Assembly (NCBI GenBank): GCA_910579325.1
Contig: CAJTTU010000006.1
Coordinates: 9,768-73,767 of the forward strand
Length of the DNA: 64,000 bases
Source of the DNA: an uncultured Lachnospiraceae bacterium
GTDB taxonomy: Bacteria; Bacillota; Clostridia; Lachnospirales; Lachnospiraceae
Direction of reading: 5' to 3'
Shown here: piece by piece, positions 35,562 through 45,155 of the stretch
Layout of the letters: every line of letters begins with the position of its first letter
How positions within the stretch are numbered: the stretch's first letter is position 1
The notes under the pieces: model-generated
Seen by the model: only the letters and a program-made list of their open reading frames with translations
Databases searched by the model: none
Told to the model about the DNA's origin: nothing
Position numbers and translations under genes: made by a program

Positions 35562-36728
35562 TTATAGACTTTCAACCGTCGTGATTTCTCTCGCCGCACG
35601 ATCCATCATCACTGTTCCCGCCAGGCAAACCCCCACCCCAAACCAGAACGCTGCCGCCAGACTGTTCTTTGCCAGCGCCCCGAATACCAGATTTGTTCCC
35701 ACGCCAACGCCGTCCATCAGCATCGCATGGATACTCAGCGCCGTGGCCCGGTATTCGGTATGTACCATCCGGTTGCGAATCTCTGTCTGAAAAGGTTCAA
35801 ACAGGCTGTTGGAAATCCGCAGAAGCAAAATCCCGCAGACTGAAAGCGGCGCATGTCCAGTCAACGCCAGCACCGCGCAGGATATTGACGCCGCTGTGCC
35901 AAACAGCAGCCCTGCAGCCCTGCGTCCGATTTTCTCCGTCAACCGGGCGGAATACACGCCGCACATGCCAAGCAGCGTGGCCGCTATATAAATGTACCCG
36001 ATTGCCGCGTTTCCCAGTCCGCATTTTTCATATTGTAACTGGTTCAGGAAAACCGTGACCGTCTGATGGGTTTCCGTAAGCAAAGCTGCAGCCAGCAAAA
36101 ATAACAGCAGTCTCCGATCCTGGAGCGTATGGACCAGCGTTTCCTTCAGCCTGCCAAAACAGATTCGGTCAGCCCTCTCCTGGCTCACCTCCGTAAGCCC
36201 CAGAGACAAAACCGCCGCGCACCCGTAGCTGAGCGCCGTAAGAAACCCCGCCAGCCTGTAATTTTCCCCCACAAACAGAGAAAACACCGCCGAAGCCGCC
36301 AGAAGCCCAGCCATCTGCAGGCTGTTATACATCCCGAATATTTTCTGGCTGTTTTCTGTTTCTTTTCCACTGTTACAGGAAAGATAAAGAATGCTCGTAT
36401 CCACGCCGGACAATCCCGCGATCACAACGCTGAGCATCACCCGCTCCGCAAGGAATCCCCCAAAGCCTGACGCCCGCCAGAATACGATTTTCGAGAGGAA
36501 ATAGAGAACGCAGCAAAAGACCATGGTTTTCTTATACCCGATCCGGTCCGCCGCAACGCCCCATGCCACTTCCAATAAGATACAAAGAAAAAGAGAAATG
36601 CTTTCAATCACCGTGATCTGAAAGACAGACACGCCGCAGGCCTGCCGGTAAAGGGTCGCCACAGGCCCGTAAAATACCATACCCTGCAAAAAGGCAATGG
36701 CATACATCAGATAAATATTCCGTTTCAC
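35562..36728 (-). CDS. MFS transporter
   Basis: 388 residues, 12 predicted helices. Major-facilitator motifs include GVAADRIGYKKTMVFCCVLYFLSK (loop 2-3) and RISNSLFEPFQTEIRNRMVHTEYRATALSIHAM in the second half. It stands alone, convergent with the hypothetical gene, and resembles drug or small-molecule exporters. The substrate cannot be assigned. Confidence 0.85.
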   Translation of the reverse strand: MKRNIYLMYAIAFLQGMVFYGPVATLYRQACGVSVFQITVIESISLFLCILLEVAWGVAADRIGYKKTMVFCCVLYFLSKIVFWRASGFGGFLAERVMLSVVIAGLSGVDTSILYLSCNSGKETENSQKIFGMYNSLQMAGLLAASAVFSLFVGENYRLAGFLTALSYGCAAVLSLGLTEVSQERADRICFGRLKETLVHTLQDRRLLLFLLAAALLTETHQTVTVFLNQLQYEKCGLGNAAIGYIYIAATLLGMCGVYSARLTEKIGRRAAGLLFGTAASISCAVLALTGHAPLSVCGILLLRISNSLFEPFQTEIRNRMVHTEYRATALSIHAMLMDGVGVGTNLVFGALAKNSLAAAFWFGVGVCLAGTVMMDRAAREITTVESL

Positions 36729-37063
36729 CGATACATACGTCCTTTCTGAAAAAGCTTAACATACGGAAAAATTTCCATGACACAACAAACAGACACTGCA
36801 AAGATAAAATACAGCGCCTGCTGCCTTATCTAATATGAAGCTGTTTCTCAGATTGGACGGTTCATCAATATAGCCTCCTGTTATCTATATGCCGGCATGC
36901 AAATTGCTTTGGTTTATTACCGATTACCCTTTCATCCGGTCAATCTCCGTCAGATTCAGGCCGGATGCCGACAAAATCCTTTATAAATATTGTACCAGAC
37001 ATTCCCCGTATATGCAAAACATTTCTTCACTTTACTGCCATTCATCTTGCAACAGACAAAAAA

Positions 37064-37093
37064 TTACCATAAATATCTCTTTTGTGGTAAAAT
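37064..37093 (+). promoter_or_regulatory. Candidate promoter of the Bce-type two-component genes
   Basis: TTACCA (37064-37069), 18 bases, TAAAAT (37088-37093). TTACCA and TGGTAA (37085-37090) form an inverted repeat over the promoter. The rest of 36729-37165 is AT-rich and shows no gene or other clear signal. Confidence 0.45.
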
Positions 37094-37165
37094 AACGTTA
37101 AATAGAACAGTCAATGACAGCAGACATACAATTATTCATAATATCGTTTCGTAAAAGGACACCCT

Positions 37166-37858
37166 ATGCAAAAAATCCTGATTATCGAAGACGACCCCGC
37201 CATCCGCGACGAGCTGTCTCTTCTTTTAAAAAATGAAGGCTATTCCCCATTCGCCCCTGCCGGTTTTACGAACATACCCTCCCAGGCGGCACAGTATGCC
37301 CCGGATCTGATCCTGCTGGATATCAATCTGCCCGGGCGGGATGGGTTTTCCCTCTGCGCGGAGCTCAGGAAAATCATTCAGGCTCCGATTATCTTTGTCA
37401 CCAGCCGGGACTCCGGCCTGGACGAGGTGCGGGCGCTGAGTCTGGGCGGCGATGATTACATCACCAAGCCCTACAGCGTTCCCGTCCTGCTGGCCAGGAT
37501 CAAAGCCGTCCTTCGCCGGACGGGCAAGGCGGCCGCACCGTCGGATATCCTGGAGTATGGCGGACTGCGGCTGAATCTGACCAAAGGAATCGTGTCGGCA
37601 GAAACTGAGTCAGAAGCCGCAACCAAAACGGAAACCGCCATCCTAACCCGCAACGAACTGCAAATCTTAGCCTGCCTGATGTCCCATGCCGGAGAAATCG
37701 TCTCCCGGGCCGATCTGATCGAAGCGCTGTGGGATAACCAGATCTACATCGACGACAACACATTAAGCGTCAATGTCACCCGGCTTCGGGGAAAGCTGGC
37801 GCAGCTTGGCTTTCCTGACTTTATCAAAACCCGCCGGGGCATGGGGTATCAGCTATGA
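37166..37858 (+). CDS. OmpR-type response regulator (BceR-like)
   Basis: 230 residues: receiver domain with phosphoacceptor in LILLDINLPGRDG, acidic pocket IIEDD and Lys in ITKPYS; then a winged-helix domain (LTRNELQILACLMSHAGEIVSRADLIEALWDN, DDNTLSVNVTRLRGKL). It overlaps the kinase gene by 4 bases (ATGA). With the ABC genes on the opposite strand it forms a peptide-antibiotic sensing and resistance module; this function is inferred from BceRS-BceAB. Confidence 0.92.
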   Translation: MQKILIIEDDPAIRDELSLLLKNEGYSPFAPAGFTNIPSQAAQYAPDLILLDINLPGRDGFSLCAELRKIIQAPIIFVTSRDSGLDEVRALSLGGDDYITKPYSVPVLLARIKAVLRRTGKAAAPSDILEYGGLRLNLTKGIVSAETESEAATKTETAILTRNELQILACLMSHAGEIVSRADLIEALWDNQIYIDDNTLSVNVTRLRGKLAQLGFPDFIKTRRGMGYQL

Positions 37859-38898
37859 CCATTTTAGAATTTTTATCAGACCGACTGGCTTCCCTGCTGA
37901 TTCAGGCAGCCTTCGCAGCCATAACCTTTCTTTTTTTACTGGCAACCGGAACCCAGGCCGGCGTTCTGTATCTTTTGTGCGTCGTCTGGTTTCTGGCCTT
38001 TTTATGCGCGCAGGCCATTGATTTTTTCCGGCTCAGCTCCCGCTTACGGGAGCTGAATCAGATTATGGAAAGCCTGGACCAGAAATACCTCTTTTACGAA
38101 TGCATCCCCAAAAGCCGGAATATTTATGAGCGCAGGCTGACAGATTTATTCCGCAGAGCCGGAAAATCGATGATCGGCGCCGTTTCCGACGCTCAGGCGG
38201 CGCAAAGAGAATACCGGGAATATGTGGAAAGCTGGGTACACGAGATCAAGACGCCGATCACGGCGGCAGGGCTGATCTGTCGCAATGCGGAACCGGATAC
38301 AAGACGGAAGCTATCCCCGGAATTGGCCCAGATCGAGGCCCATGTGGAACGGGCTTTGTTTTATGCCCGGGCGAAAAGCCCGGAAAAGGACTTTATCCTT
38401 CGGCGGACCGAACTGGGCGAGATCGTTGCCCAATCCGTCGATCAGCACAAAGCGTTGCTGATACAAAACGGCATCCGGGTGGAAACCTCCGGACTTGCGC
38501 AAACCGTTTACACCGACGGTAAATGGGCGGCGTTTATTTTGGGCCAGCTGCTGCAAAACGCAGTCCGATACCGAAGCATGGATTCCAATCCTGTAATCAT
38601 CCTGTCCGCAAAGCCTCTTGGGAAACAGGTGCAGCTGACCGTCACGGACAACGGCATCGGCATCCCGGCCCATGAACTGCCCCGGGTCTTCGACCGGGGC
38701 TTTACCGGCAGCAACGGACGCATACGGAGCGGCTCTACGGGCATGGGATTATACTTATGCCGGAAGCTGGCGGACTGTCTGGAACTGGAGCTGCAGATTT
38801 CTTCACAGCCTGCGCATTTCCCGGACTTCCGCCCCGCTGCTGGTTCCGGAACCCGGATAACCCTTACATTTCCGGCAGTACATTCTTCTTCAGACTGA
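37855..38898 (+). CDS. Intramembrane-sensing histidine kinase (BceS-like)
   Basis: 347 residues. Two N-terminal helices with almost no external loop, then the H-box SWVHEIKTPITA and ATPase motifs (LLQNAVRY, VTDNGIGI, GSTGMGLYLCRKLADCL). Kinases with this design sense through their partner ABC permease rather than directly. The last 35 bases overlap the 3' end of the convergent permease gene. Confidence 0.92.
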   Translation: MTILEFLSDRLASLLIQAAFAAITFLFLLATGTQAGVLYLLCVVWFLAFLCAQAIDFFRLSSRLRELNQIMESLDQKYLFYECIPKSRNIYERRLTDLFRRAGKSMIGAVSDAQAAQREYREYVESWVHEIKTPITAAGLICRNAEPDTRRKLSPELAQIEAHVERALFYARAKSPEKDFILRRTELGEIVAQSVDQHKALLIQNGIRVETSGLAQTVYTDGKWAAFILGQLLQNAVRYRSMDSNPVIILSAKPLGKQVQLTVTDNGIGIPAHELPRVFDRGFTGSNGRIRSGSTGMGLYLCRKLADCLELELQISSQPAHFPDFRPAAGSGTRITLTFPAVHSSSD

Positions 38899-40840
38899 TA
38901 TAGGCCACCGTGATATACACTGCGTATACCAGAAAGAACACCCCCAGCGCAATGGCCACGATGGCTCCGGGACTTGCCAGCCCCACCATAATCTCCGGCT
39001 CCGGCTGTTTCGCCAGGTTCAGGATAAAAGGCACGCCGATCAGCAAAGGCGGCACGGCAGGCATGGCATAATAGATGGCAAATTGGGTGCGCAGCGCCTT
39101 CGCCATCTCCCGGGCATCCATTCCCAGCTTTTCCAAAAGATCGAACTGACGGCGGTAATGCCGGGATTCACTGAGCTGCTGGATCGTCAGGATCGTAGCG
39201 GCAGTCATGGTAAGAGCCAGCGCCAGATAATACAGAGGGAGCACGGTCAGCGCCGTCATATAGGCCGCTGTCCTTTCCTCATAAGCACTGGCATTCACCG
39301 TATCGTAGTCATCAAAATCATAGTCATCTTCATCTTTCCTTTCCCGTTCGGCGACTCTGTCACTGATCCGGAACAGATCATCAACCTGTTCCTCCCCTAA
39401 CGGCTGAACCGTTTTTGCCGCATAGGCGTGATGCAGAAGATCACAGCCCCCCGCCGCTTCGTCGGGAACCACCAGAATATAGCCTTCCCCATTATCCGCG
39501 GCGTACCGCTGGATCAGATGCTCGGTATAGACGCCGCCGCAAACCAGCGTCCGGCCGCCCACTGTGACCGGCTGTTCAAAGTTTTCCAGCGGTCCGGACA
39601 AATATTTTACACAGTGAATCAGATACTGCCCCGGCTCCATCCCGGCCACCGGATAGCCCGCAATCGCCCGCAAAGCGGCATAATCGCTGTAACGGATCAC
39701 CGGGTCCTGCCGGTAGTTGTAAAAATATTCGATGCCGTAATCGTCAAGATACTGCCTGACCCTGTCAGTCTCATTCAGACGGATCTCATACTGCAAAGAC
39801 TGCTCCACAGGAATGTTCTCTTCGATATAATCCAGATATTCCTGATCAACCGGCTTGCCCTTCACGCCTGCCCCGATATACAGGTCAAAGCATGAATGCT
39901 CCGCCGCCCGCCCGTCAAAAATACCCCGGAATATAAGCCCGGTTCCCAGTACGGCCAGCGTGGCCGTAAGCAGCAGGGAAATGGTCGCCATCAGGATGCC
40001 CATCGTCCCCAGCTTCGCTGTCAGGGTACGAAACACCAGCAGATTCTGCCCCCGGTACTTCCTGGCCGGGCGTTTCTCGAAAAATGCCGGCACACCGGAG
40101 GCAAAGGTCAGGAAAAAACCATAAAGAAAAAAGATCACACAGCCTGCGCCGACGATGCCAAGAGGCAGGCTTCCTACCATCAAAAGAAAGGTTCCCACGG
40201 CGCCCAGAACAATTGAGAGTGCGAAAATCCATCGCCGATTCCTGCCTGTTTTAATCACCGCTTCTTCATTCTGCCTGTCAAAATAGATCAGGTCATAAAT
40301 CTTCATCTTCTGAATCCGCTTCCGGCTTTTATAAAGAGCCCGCAGATAGATCAGAAGAAAATATATAAGCGTCAGTCCCGCCGCCGGAAAAGAAAAAGCC
40401 AGGGAAAACCCATAAGGCATTTCAAAAAGCGCCAGTATGACGGCCCGCAGCGCCTGAAACAAAAGATTGCCAAGTATCAGCCCCAAACCTAAGGCGCAGC
40501 CGCCCACGGCCAGATTTTCCAGGAAAAACAGCCGGGCTACCTGCCTGTTTTCCAGACCGATCAAAATATAAGTGCCCAGTTCCCGGCTGCGGCGGGTCAG
40601 CATGAAATTGGCGGCGTAGGATACCAGCCAGCCGAAGATGCACACCACCACGATACTGGCCGAGACAATCGCGATGGGCAGCGAGGACATCATGGAATAC
40701 AGCTCCTTGATTTCCCCGGAAAACACCAGCCCGTTAAAGGCATACAGCAGCGCGGCCGCCATAATAATCGTGACAAAATAGACCAGATAATCGGCGGCCT
40801 GCCGTTTCGCGTTGCGCAGGGATAATTTAGATAACGTCAC
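38864..40840 (-). CDS. BceB-type FtsX-family ABC permease
   Basis: 658 residues from the GTG at 40840, which has GGAGGTGATATCA upstream and overlaps the ATPase gene. Ten helices are expected; the large external domain lies at about residues 270-490, between helices 7 and 8, as in BceB where it binds the peptide. FtsX motifs include ANFMLTRRSRELGTYILIGLENRQVARLFFLENL. The longer frame from 40924 adds a Cys/Trp-rich stretch without family likeness and is rejected. Confidence 0.88.
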   Translation of the reverse strand: MTLSKLSLRNAKRQAADYLVYFVTIIMAAALLYAFNGLVFSGEIKELYSMMSSLPIAIVSASIVVVCIFGWLVSYAANFMLTRRSRELGTYILIGLENRQVARLFFLENLAVGGCALGLGLILGNLLFQALRAVILALFEMPYGFSLAFSFPAAGLTLIYFLLIYLRALYKSRKRIQKMKIYDLIYFDRQNEEAVIKTGRNRRWIFALSIVLGAVGTFLLMVGSLPLGIVGAGCVIFFLYGFFLTFASGVPAFFEKRPARKYRGQNLLVFRTLTAKLGTMGILMATISLLLTATLAVLGTGLIFRGIFDGRAAEHSCFDLYIGAGVKGKPVDQEYLDYIEENIPVEQSLQYEIRLNETDRVRQYLDDYGIEYFYNYRQDPVIRYSDYAALRAIAGYPVAGMEPGQYLIHCVKYLSGPLENFEQPVTVGGRTLVCGGVYTEHLIQRYAADNGEGYILVVPDEAAGGCDLLHHAYAAKTVQPLGEEQVDDLFRISDRVAERERKDEDDYDFDDYDTVNASAYEERTAAYMTALTVLPLYYLALALTMTAATILTIQQLSESRHYRRQFDLLEKLGMDAREMAKALRTQFAIYYAMPAVPPLLIGVPFILNLAKQPEPEIMVGLASPGAIVAIALGVFFLVYAVYITVAYISLKKNVLPEM

Positions 40841-41585
40841 TGATATCACCTCCCAGCGTAGCCAGCACATCCAGAATTTCATGGTAGAACACCGGACGGG
40901 GACGCTCTCCCCGCAGCAATTCATTAAAAATCCGTCCGTCCTTTAAAAACAGCACCCGTTTCGCATAGCCGGCGCTGTAGGCATCGTGAGTAACCATCAG
41001 AATCGTGGCCCCCATATCCCGGTTCATCTGGGTCATAATTTCCAGAAGATTTTTGGAGGCTTTCGAGTCCAGCGCCCCGGTGGGCTCGTCGGCCAGCAGC
41101 AAAGACTGCCCCGCCACCATGGCCCGGGCACAGGCCGCCCGCTGCTTCTGCCCGCCGGAGATCTGATAAGGGAATTTCCTTAAAATATCGGTAATCCCCA
41201 GCTTTGATGCAACCTTATACACCTGTCGTTTTACGCCGGCAGCGTCGGCATGGTTCAGGGAAAGAGCCAGACCGATATTTTCTTCCACAGTCAGCGTATC
41301 CAGCAGATTAAAATCCTGGAAGACAAAACCCAGCCGCTCCCGCCGGAATCGGGCAAGCTCTGCCGCGGGAAGCTCCGCGATATTTTCCCCCTCCAGCCAG
41401 ATCTCTCCGGCGCTTACCGTGTCAATCGTGGAAATACAGTTCAAAAGAGTCGTCTTCCCGCTGCCCGACGCCCCCATAATGGCGATAAATTCCCCCTGTG
41501 ACACGTCAAAGCTGATCCGGTCTAACGCCTTAGTCAAATTGTTTTTACTGCCGTAATATTTTTCGATGTTTTTTACCTGTAGCAT
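40827..41585 (-). CDS. BceA-type ABC transporter ATPase
   Basis: 252 residues from the ATG at 41585 with AGGAGG 7 bases upstream. Walker A GASGSGKTT, signature SGGQKQRAACARAMV, Walker B LLLADEPTGALDSK and switch His VTHDAYSAGYAKR match the MacB/BceA group. It powers the BceB-like permease that removes peptide antibiotics from their lipid targets and signals to the kinase. Confidence 0.92.
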   Translation of the reverse strand: MLQVKNIEKYYGSKNNLTKALDRISFDVSQGEFIAIMGASGSGKTTLLNCISTIDTVSAGEIWLEGENIAELPAAELARFRRERLGFVFQDFNLLDTLTVEENIGLALSLNHADAAGVKRQVYKVASKLGITDILRKFPYQISGGQKQRAACARAMVAGQSLLLADEPTGALDSKASKNLLEIMTQMNRDMGATILMVTHDAYSAGYAKRVLFLKDGRIFNELLRGERPRPVFYHEILDVLATLGGDISDVI

Positions 41586-41655
41586 ATATCCGCCTCCTGT
41601 TAATGAAACCATCATACACCAAACACCGGTACTTTTGTATCGAATTGACATTGAG

Positions 41656-41669
41656 AAACCTTACGGTTT
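41656..41669 (-). promoter_or_regulatory. Candidate response-regulator site upstream of bceA-like gene
   Basis: AAACC-TTAC-GGTTT is a perfect 5-4-5 inverted repeat about 75 bases before the ATG and upstream of a TATGAT (-10) element. BceR-type regulators bind 5-4-5 inverted repeats, though usually of a TNACA-N4-TGTAA form. Confidence 0.45.
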
Positions 41670-41823
41670 TGAAAGATTAATAAAGAGAGCCTTTTAATTG
41701 GGGGCAAATGTCAGATAAATATTATATACCGTACAAATTAATAGACTTCATATTTTGATTGTGGTATACTCTTAGTATCAATATAAATAATGTACTGGCA
41801 TAGCATTAAAAAAGGTGATCACA

Positions 41824-42005
41824 ATGACCGAAAAAGAACTGTTGCAAAGAAATATTGAAGAATTTTCCCGAATTCAGCGATATTTAAAATTAGCTGATAA
41901 AGATTCCGCCGTATATGCTGAGATGAAAGAACGGCATATAGAATTAAAATCATGTTGACTGTTTCAGGTGTGAACCTGACAGAGCTGGACATAATAAAAG
42001 AATGA
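41824..42005 (+). pseudogene. Small unknown protein gene, frameshifted
   Basis: AAGGTGA precedes an ATG at 41824 and a frame of 44 residues (MTEKELLQRNIEEFSRIQRY..., helical and charged) that stops at 41956-41958 after ELKSC. One base earlier the other frame continues MLTVSGVNLTELDIIKE to a stop at 42003-42005. A lost base near 41950 would join them into a ~60-residue helical protein. A promoter TAGACT-17-TATACT lies just upstream. The family is not named. Confidence 0.5.
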
Positions 42006-42030
42006 GCTGCCCACTATTCCCGTAATTCAA

Positions 42031-42074
42031 AAAAGATCCCGCTCCTGCCCTTCCAGGCAGAGACGGGATCTTTT
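42031..42074. terminator. Strong bidirectional terminator
   Basis: AAAAGATCCCG...CGGGATCTTTT with an inner CTGCC/GGCAG stem. It ends the DASS transporter transcript on the minus strand and the small gene on the plus strand. Confidence 0.85.
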
Positions 42075-42104
42075 GATATAAAGGCAAGTCCTCCGAACTT
42101 CCCT

Positions 42105-43493
42105 TTATATCCCTAAAATTCCTACCGCAACCGGCACCCACAGCGCGATCAGCACAGCGATCAGAAGCTGAATAATAATCGACACCCTGGGCATATCCGT
42201 TATCTTGTAATACCCGGTGGCATAGGTCAGCAGCGGCACCGTATCCAGCGGCAGCAGATAACAGTTGGCCGCGCACAGTACCAGAGGCAGAATCAGTACC
42301 GTCGGAGAAAGTCCCCAGGTCTGAGCCAGGGTAATAAAGGGCAGCCCCAAAATGGAGATCAGCGCAGGACCGATGGGAATCGGAATCAGCAGCACGAATA
42401 CCAGCAGGCAGACGATCAGTACGATCAGCATCACCGGCAGGTTCATCTGGTCCGAGAACAGGCCGCCTACCAGCCATTCGCTGACACCGCTCTTATTCAG
42501 CGCGTTTCCGAAGGTCATCATACACCCGATCAGGAAGTAGGAAGCCCAGCTGACATGCTTTACATATTCGTCCCAGGTCAACACATTGATGCCGGGGAAA
42601 AACAGAAGCCCGAAACCGACGGTCCCCACGATCGTAACGTTAAATACTGGGAACCAGGAAGATAAAATCCACAGGACTACCATAGTCACCAGGATAATGC
42701 AGACAGATTTTTCCTTCCTGTCAAAGCTGTTCGGAATCCGCAGGGATTCAATATATTTTCTGGCTTTTTCCTCCGTAATCTGGGCCGGCTCGAACACACG
42801 GCTGATAATAAACCATGCCGCCACCAGCGCGATCAGCGAAATGGGAATCGCTACGGCCATCCACTCGATAAAGGTTACGGGAGTGCCCGCATCCTCCAGA
42901 AAGCCCAGGCCTAACAGGTTCAGAGGACTGCCGGCCGGCGTCATCATACCGCCGATCATACTGGCGATCGGAAGGCCGATCATAAACGCTTTTCCGCTCT
43001 GCTTCTTCGCTTCCGGATCATCATATACGTTGAGGAAGCTTAAAATAACGGTGATCAGAACCGCCGTGGTGGCTACATTTGACATGATCGACGACAGAAT
43101 GGCCGCGCACATCATCACCGCGAAAAGAAGGTTTTTGCTTTTCACGCCGAAGCATTTGATCAGCAGCGCCAGAATCCTGTTGGAAAGCGGCACCGTAGCG
43201 ATCGCTTCCGAAATACCGAAAGATACCAGCGTAAAAAATAACACATGATTTGTAAATCCCGATAATGCCTCCGCCACATTCGACACGGCGCCGAAAACCA
43301 CGCAGAGGGCAACGCCCAAAATACAGGTAATACCGATGGGCAGCATCTCCGTCACCAACGCGATGATTACGGCAATCAATACGCCCAGCGTCCGGATACC
43401 GGCTTTCCCCAACCCAATACTTTCCGGAACAAACAACATACCTGCGAGCACCAGGGCCGTCAGAATAAAGCCCATAACTTGTGTTCGTTTCAT
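42105..43493 (-). CDS. DASS/SLC13 family anion transporter
   Basis: 462 residues with about 12 helices and hairpins. Conserved blocks include SIMSNVATTAVLITVILSF (sodium/substrate site SNT-like, here SNV), MIGGMMTPAGSPLNLLGLGFL and CAANCYLLPLDTVPLLTYATGYYK. The family imports di- and tricarboxylates or related anions, by sodium or antiport. It is last in a unit GPH transporter - UroD-like - regulator - DASS, and malic enzyme and fumarase genes lie 10 kb away, making a C4-dicarboxylate or an aromatic acid plausible substrates. Confidence 0.87.
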   Translation of the reverse strand: MKRTQVMGFILTALVLAGMLFVPESIGLGKAGIRTLGVLIAVIIALVTEMLPIGITCILGVALCVVFGAVSNVAEALSGFTNHVLFFTLVSFGISEAIATVPLSNRILALLIKCFGVKSKNLLFAVMMCAAILSSIMSNVATTAVLITVILSFLNVYDDPEAKKQSGKAFMIGLPIASMIGGMMTPAGSPLNLLGLGFLEDAGTPVTFIEWMAVAIPISLIALVAAWFIISRVFEPAQITEEKARKYIESLRIPNSFDRKEKSVCIILVTMVVLWILSSWFPVFNVTIVGTVGFGLLFFPGINVLTWDEYVKHVSWASYFLIGCMMTFGNALNKSGVSEWLVGGLFSDQMNLPVMLIVLIVCLLVFVLLIPIPIGPALISILGLPFITLAQTWGLSPTVLILPLVLCAANCYLLPLDTVPLLTYATGYYKITDMPRVSIIIQLLIAVLIALWVPVAVGILGI

Positions 43494-43531
43494 ACGAAAT
43501 CTCCTATATATTTTATTAAAAATAGTTCTCC

Positions 43532-45151
43532 TTACAGCATCCCCTGGGCCATATAATAGGACAGCAGAAGACGCAGGCGCACCTGGGCGTCATCCAGATT
43601 CATGCCCGTAATTTTCCGAATCCGCTCCAGGCGGTAGGAAAGGGTGCTTCGGTGAATAAACAATGCCCGGGCCGTGCGCAGCATATTCCGCTCCTGACAC
43701 AGATAAACCAGCAGCGTCTGATACATCTCCGCATGATTTTCCCCGTCATACTCCTGCAGCTTGCGCAGCGCGTCGTCGCACAGCATCTGAACCGGGACTT
43801 CCTGGCTGGCCGAACTGATCATATAATCCAGCATATAATCCTGAAAATAATAGCACCAGTTCGTACTGCTGCCGGAGCGTCCCATCTCCAGGGCGATATA
43901 GGCCTGCCGGTAGCTTTTGGAGATCAGCAGAAAATCGTTGATCTCCGAGCTGACGCCGGTCTTTAAAAGCCCTTCCCTTAAGGTGATCGCCAGCCTGCTC
44001 AGCACGTCTTTTCCGGATGTGCCGGCATAGGTCAGGTTCACAATAGCCACAATGCTTCCTTTATAAACAAAGGCATAGCCCGCCGGAATCTGGACGTCGA
44101 TCTGACCCAGGGTAGCGGAAGCGGACAGCGTATTAAAATCCTTCTGGTCCGTGACGATGCACAGGCACAGATACGTATCATTGCGGTTCCATTTTAAAAA
44201 CTGCAGGTAATTCATAATCTTCTGCTGATCCTGCAGTTCCTCGTTCAGCAGGCTGGTAAAAAACTGCTCCGCATTGTTTCCCATATCCACCCAGAACAGT
44301 TCTTTTTTTAAGATACATGTCTCCACCAGACGTCCGAGATAATCCAGCAGATCATTGTCCCCGGGCGCCAGCGCGCCTTCAATCTCGTCGATCAGGATCC
44401 GGCCCACATACCGGTTCTGGTTCCACAGGTTCCGGTACAGAATCCGGTACCCCCGCTGCTCGGCGGAAAAAAGCACCACGCCTTTTTCCCCCAGTCCTTC
44501 CAGATACTCCACATCCACACGAAAATCATTGATGATCGACATGGGAACCATCCTCCGCCCCGTTCTGGGGTCGATCTCCCATACCGGCATTTCCTCCACA
44601 TGTCTCGGCGCGGAAACCACAAAAAAATTGGCGTCGTGAATAAACATGGGATTGCGGAAAATTTCCATGCTGGCCAGAAGAATATCATCCAGCGGCTTCG
44701 GGCTGCCAAGGGCCCGGTAAAGCGCCCACTCCCATCTTCCGTATTTCTCAAAAATCTGCTGGAGCTGATCGAAAACCTCAAAAAAATCAGCCCCGTCGGT
44801 AATCTGTATGACCGGAATCCGGCAAAACGCGCCTTCGCCGCATTGTTCCGGATGCTTCATAACGTTATGAGGGAGGACAGATTCTTCTGTCCTCCCTACC
44901 ATAACCGCAGCTGACAGATCAGGGTCTGAAAGCCATTCCGACGCTTCTCGGGCAGGAAACAGATACACATAATTTTGTCTCACCGTTCCTTTTTTGGAAG
45001 CAAGCTTCACCCCGTCAAGACCGGTCTCCTGATCCGAACCGTAAAATCGGATCTCCCGGCCCTGACGTTCCAGTTCGTCGGCAATAATCCGCATATTCAC
45101 TTGAAATTTAGGTTGAAACGTATCGGAATGTTCCAGTACAGCCTCTGCCAT
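43532..45151 (-). CDS. CdaR/PucR-type HTH regulator
   Basis: 539 residues. The C-terminal PucR helix-turn-helix is clear: NMLRTARALFIHRSTLSYRLERIRKITGMNLDD. The middle part has the block NPMFIHDANFFVVSA and a GGDEF-like CdaR region (RNDTYLCLCIVTDQKDFN); no classic PucR N-terminal domain is present. It is a paralogue of the protein at 49181-50791, sharing layout and the LFIHRSTL.YRL motif. It starts 4 bases after the UroD-like stop, so it is cotranscribed and likely controls this unit. Confidence 0.83.
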   Translation of the reverse strand: MAEAVLEHSDTFQPKFQVNMRIIADELERQGREIRFYGSDQETGLDGVKLASKKGTVRQNYVYLFPAREASEWLSDPDLSAAVMVGRTEESVLPHNVMKHPEQCGEGAFCRIPVIQITDGADFFEVFDQLQQIFEKYGRWEWALYRALGSPKPLDDILLASMEIFRNPMFIHDANFFVVSAPRHVEEMPVWEIDPRTGRRMVPMSIINDFRVDVEYLEGLGEKGVVLFSAEQRGYRILYRNLWNQNRYVGRILIDEIEGALAPGDNDLLDYLGRLVETCILKKELFWVDMGNNAEQFFTSLLNEELQDQQKIMNYLQFLKWNRNDTYLCLCIVTDQKDFNTLSASATLGQIDVQIPAGYAFVYKGSIVAIVNLTYAGTSGKDVLSRLAITLREGLLKTGVSSEINDFLLISKSYRQAYIALEMGRSGSSTNWCYYFQDYMLDYMISSASQEVPVQMLCDDALRKLQEYDGENHAEMYQTLLVYLCQERNMLRTARALFIHRSTLSYRLERIRKITGMNLDDAQVRLRLLLSYYMAQGML

Positions 45152-45155
45152 CCGT

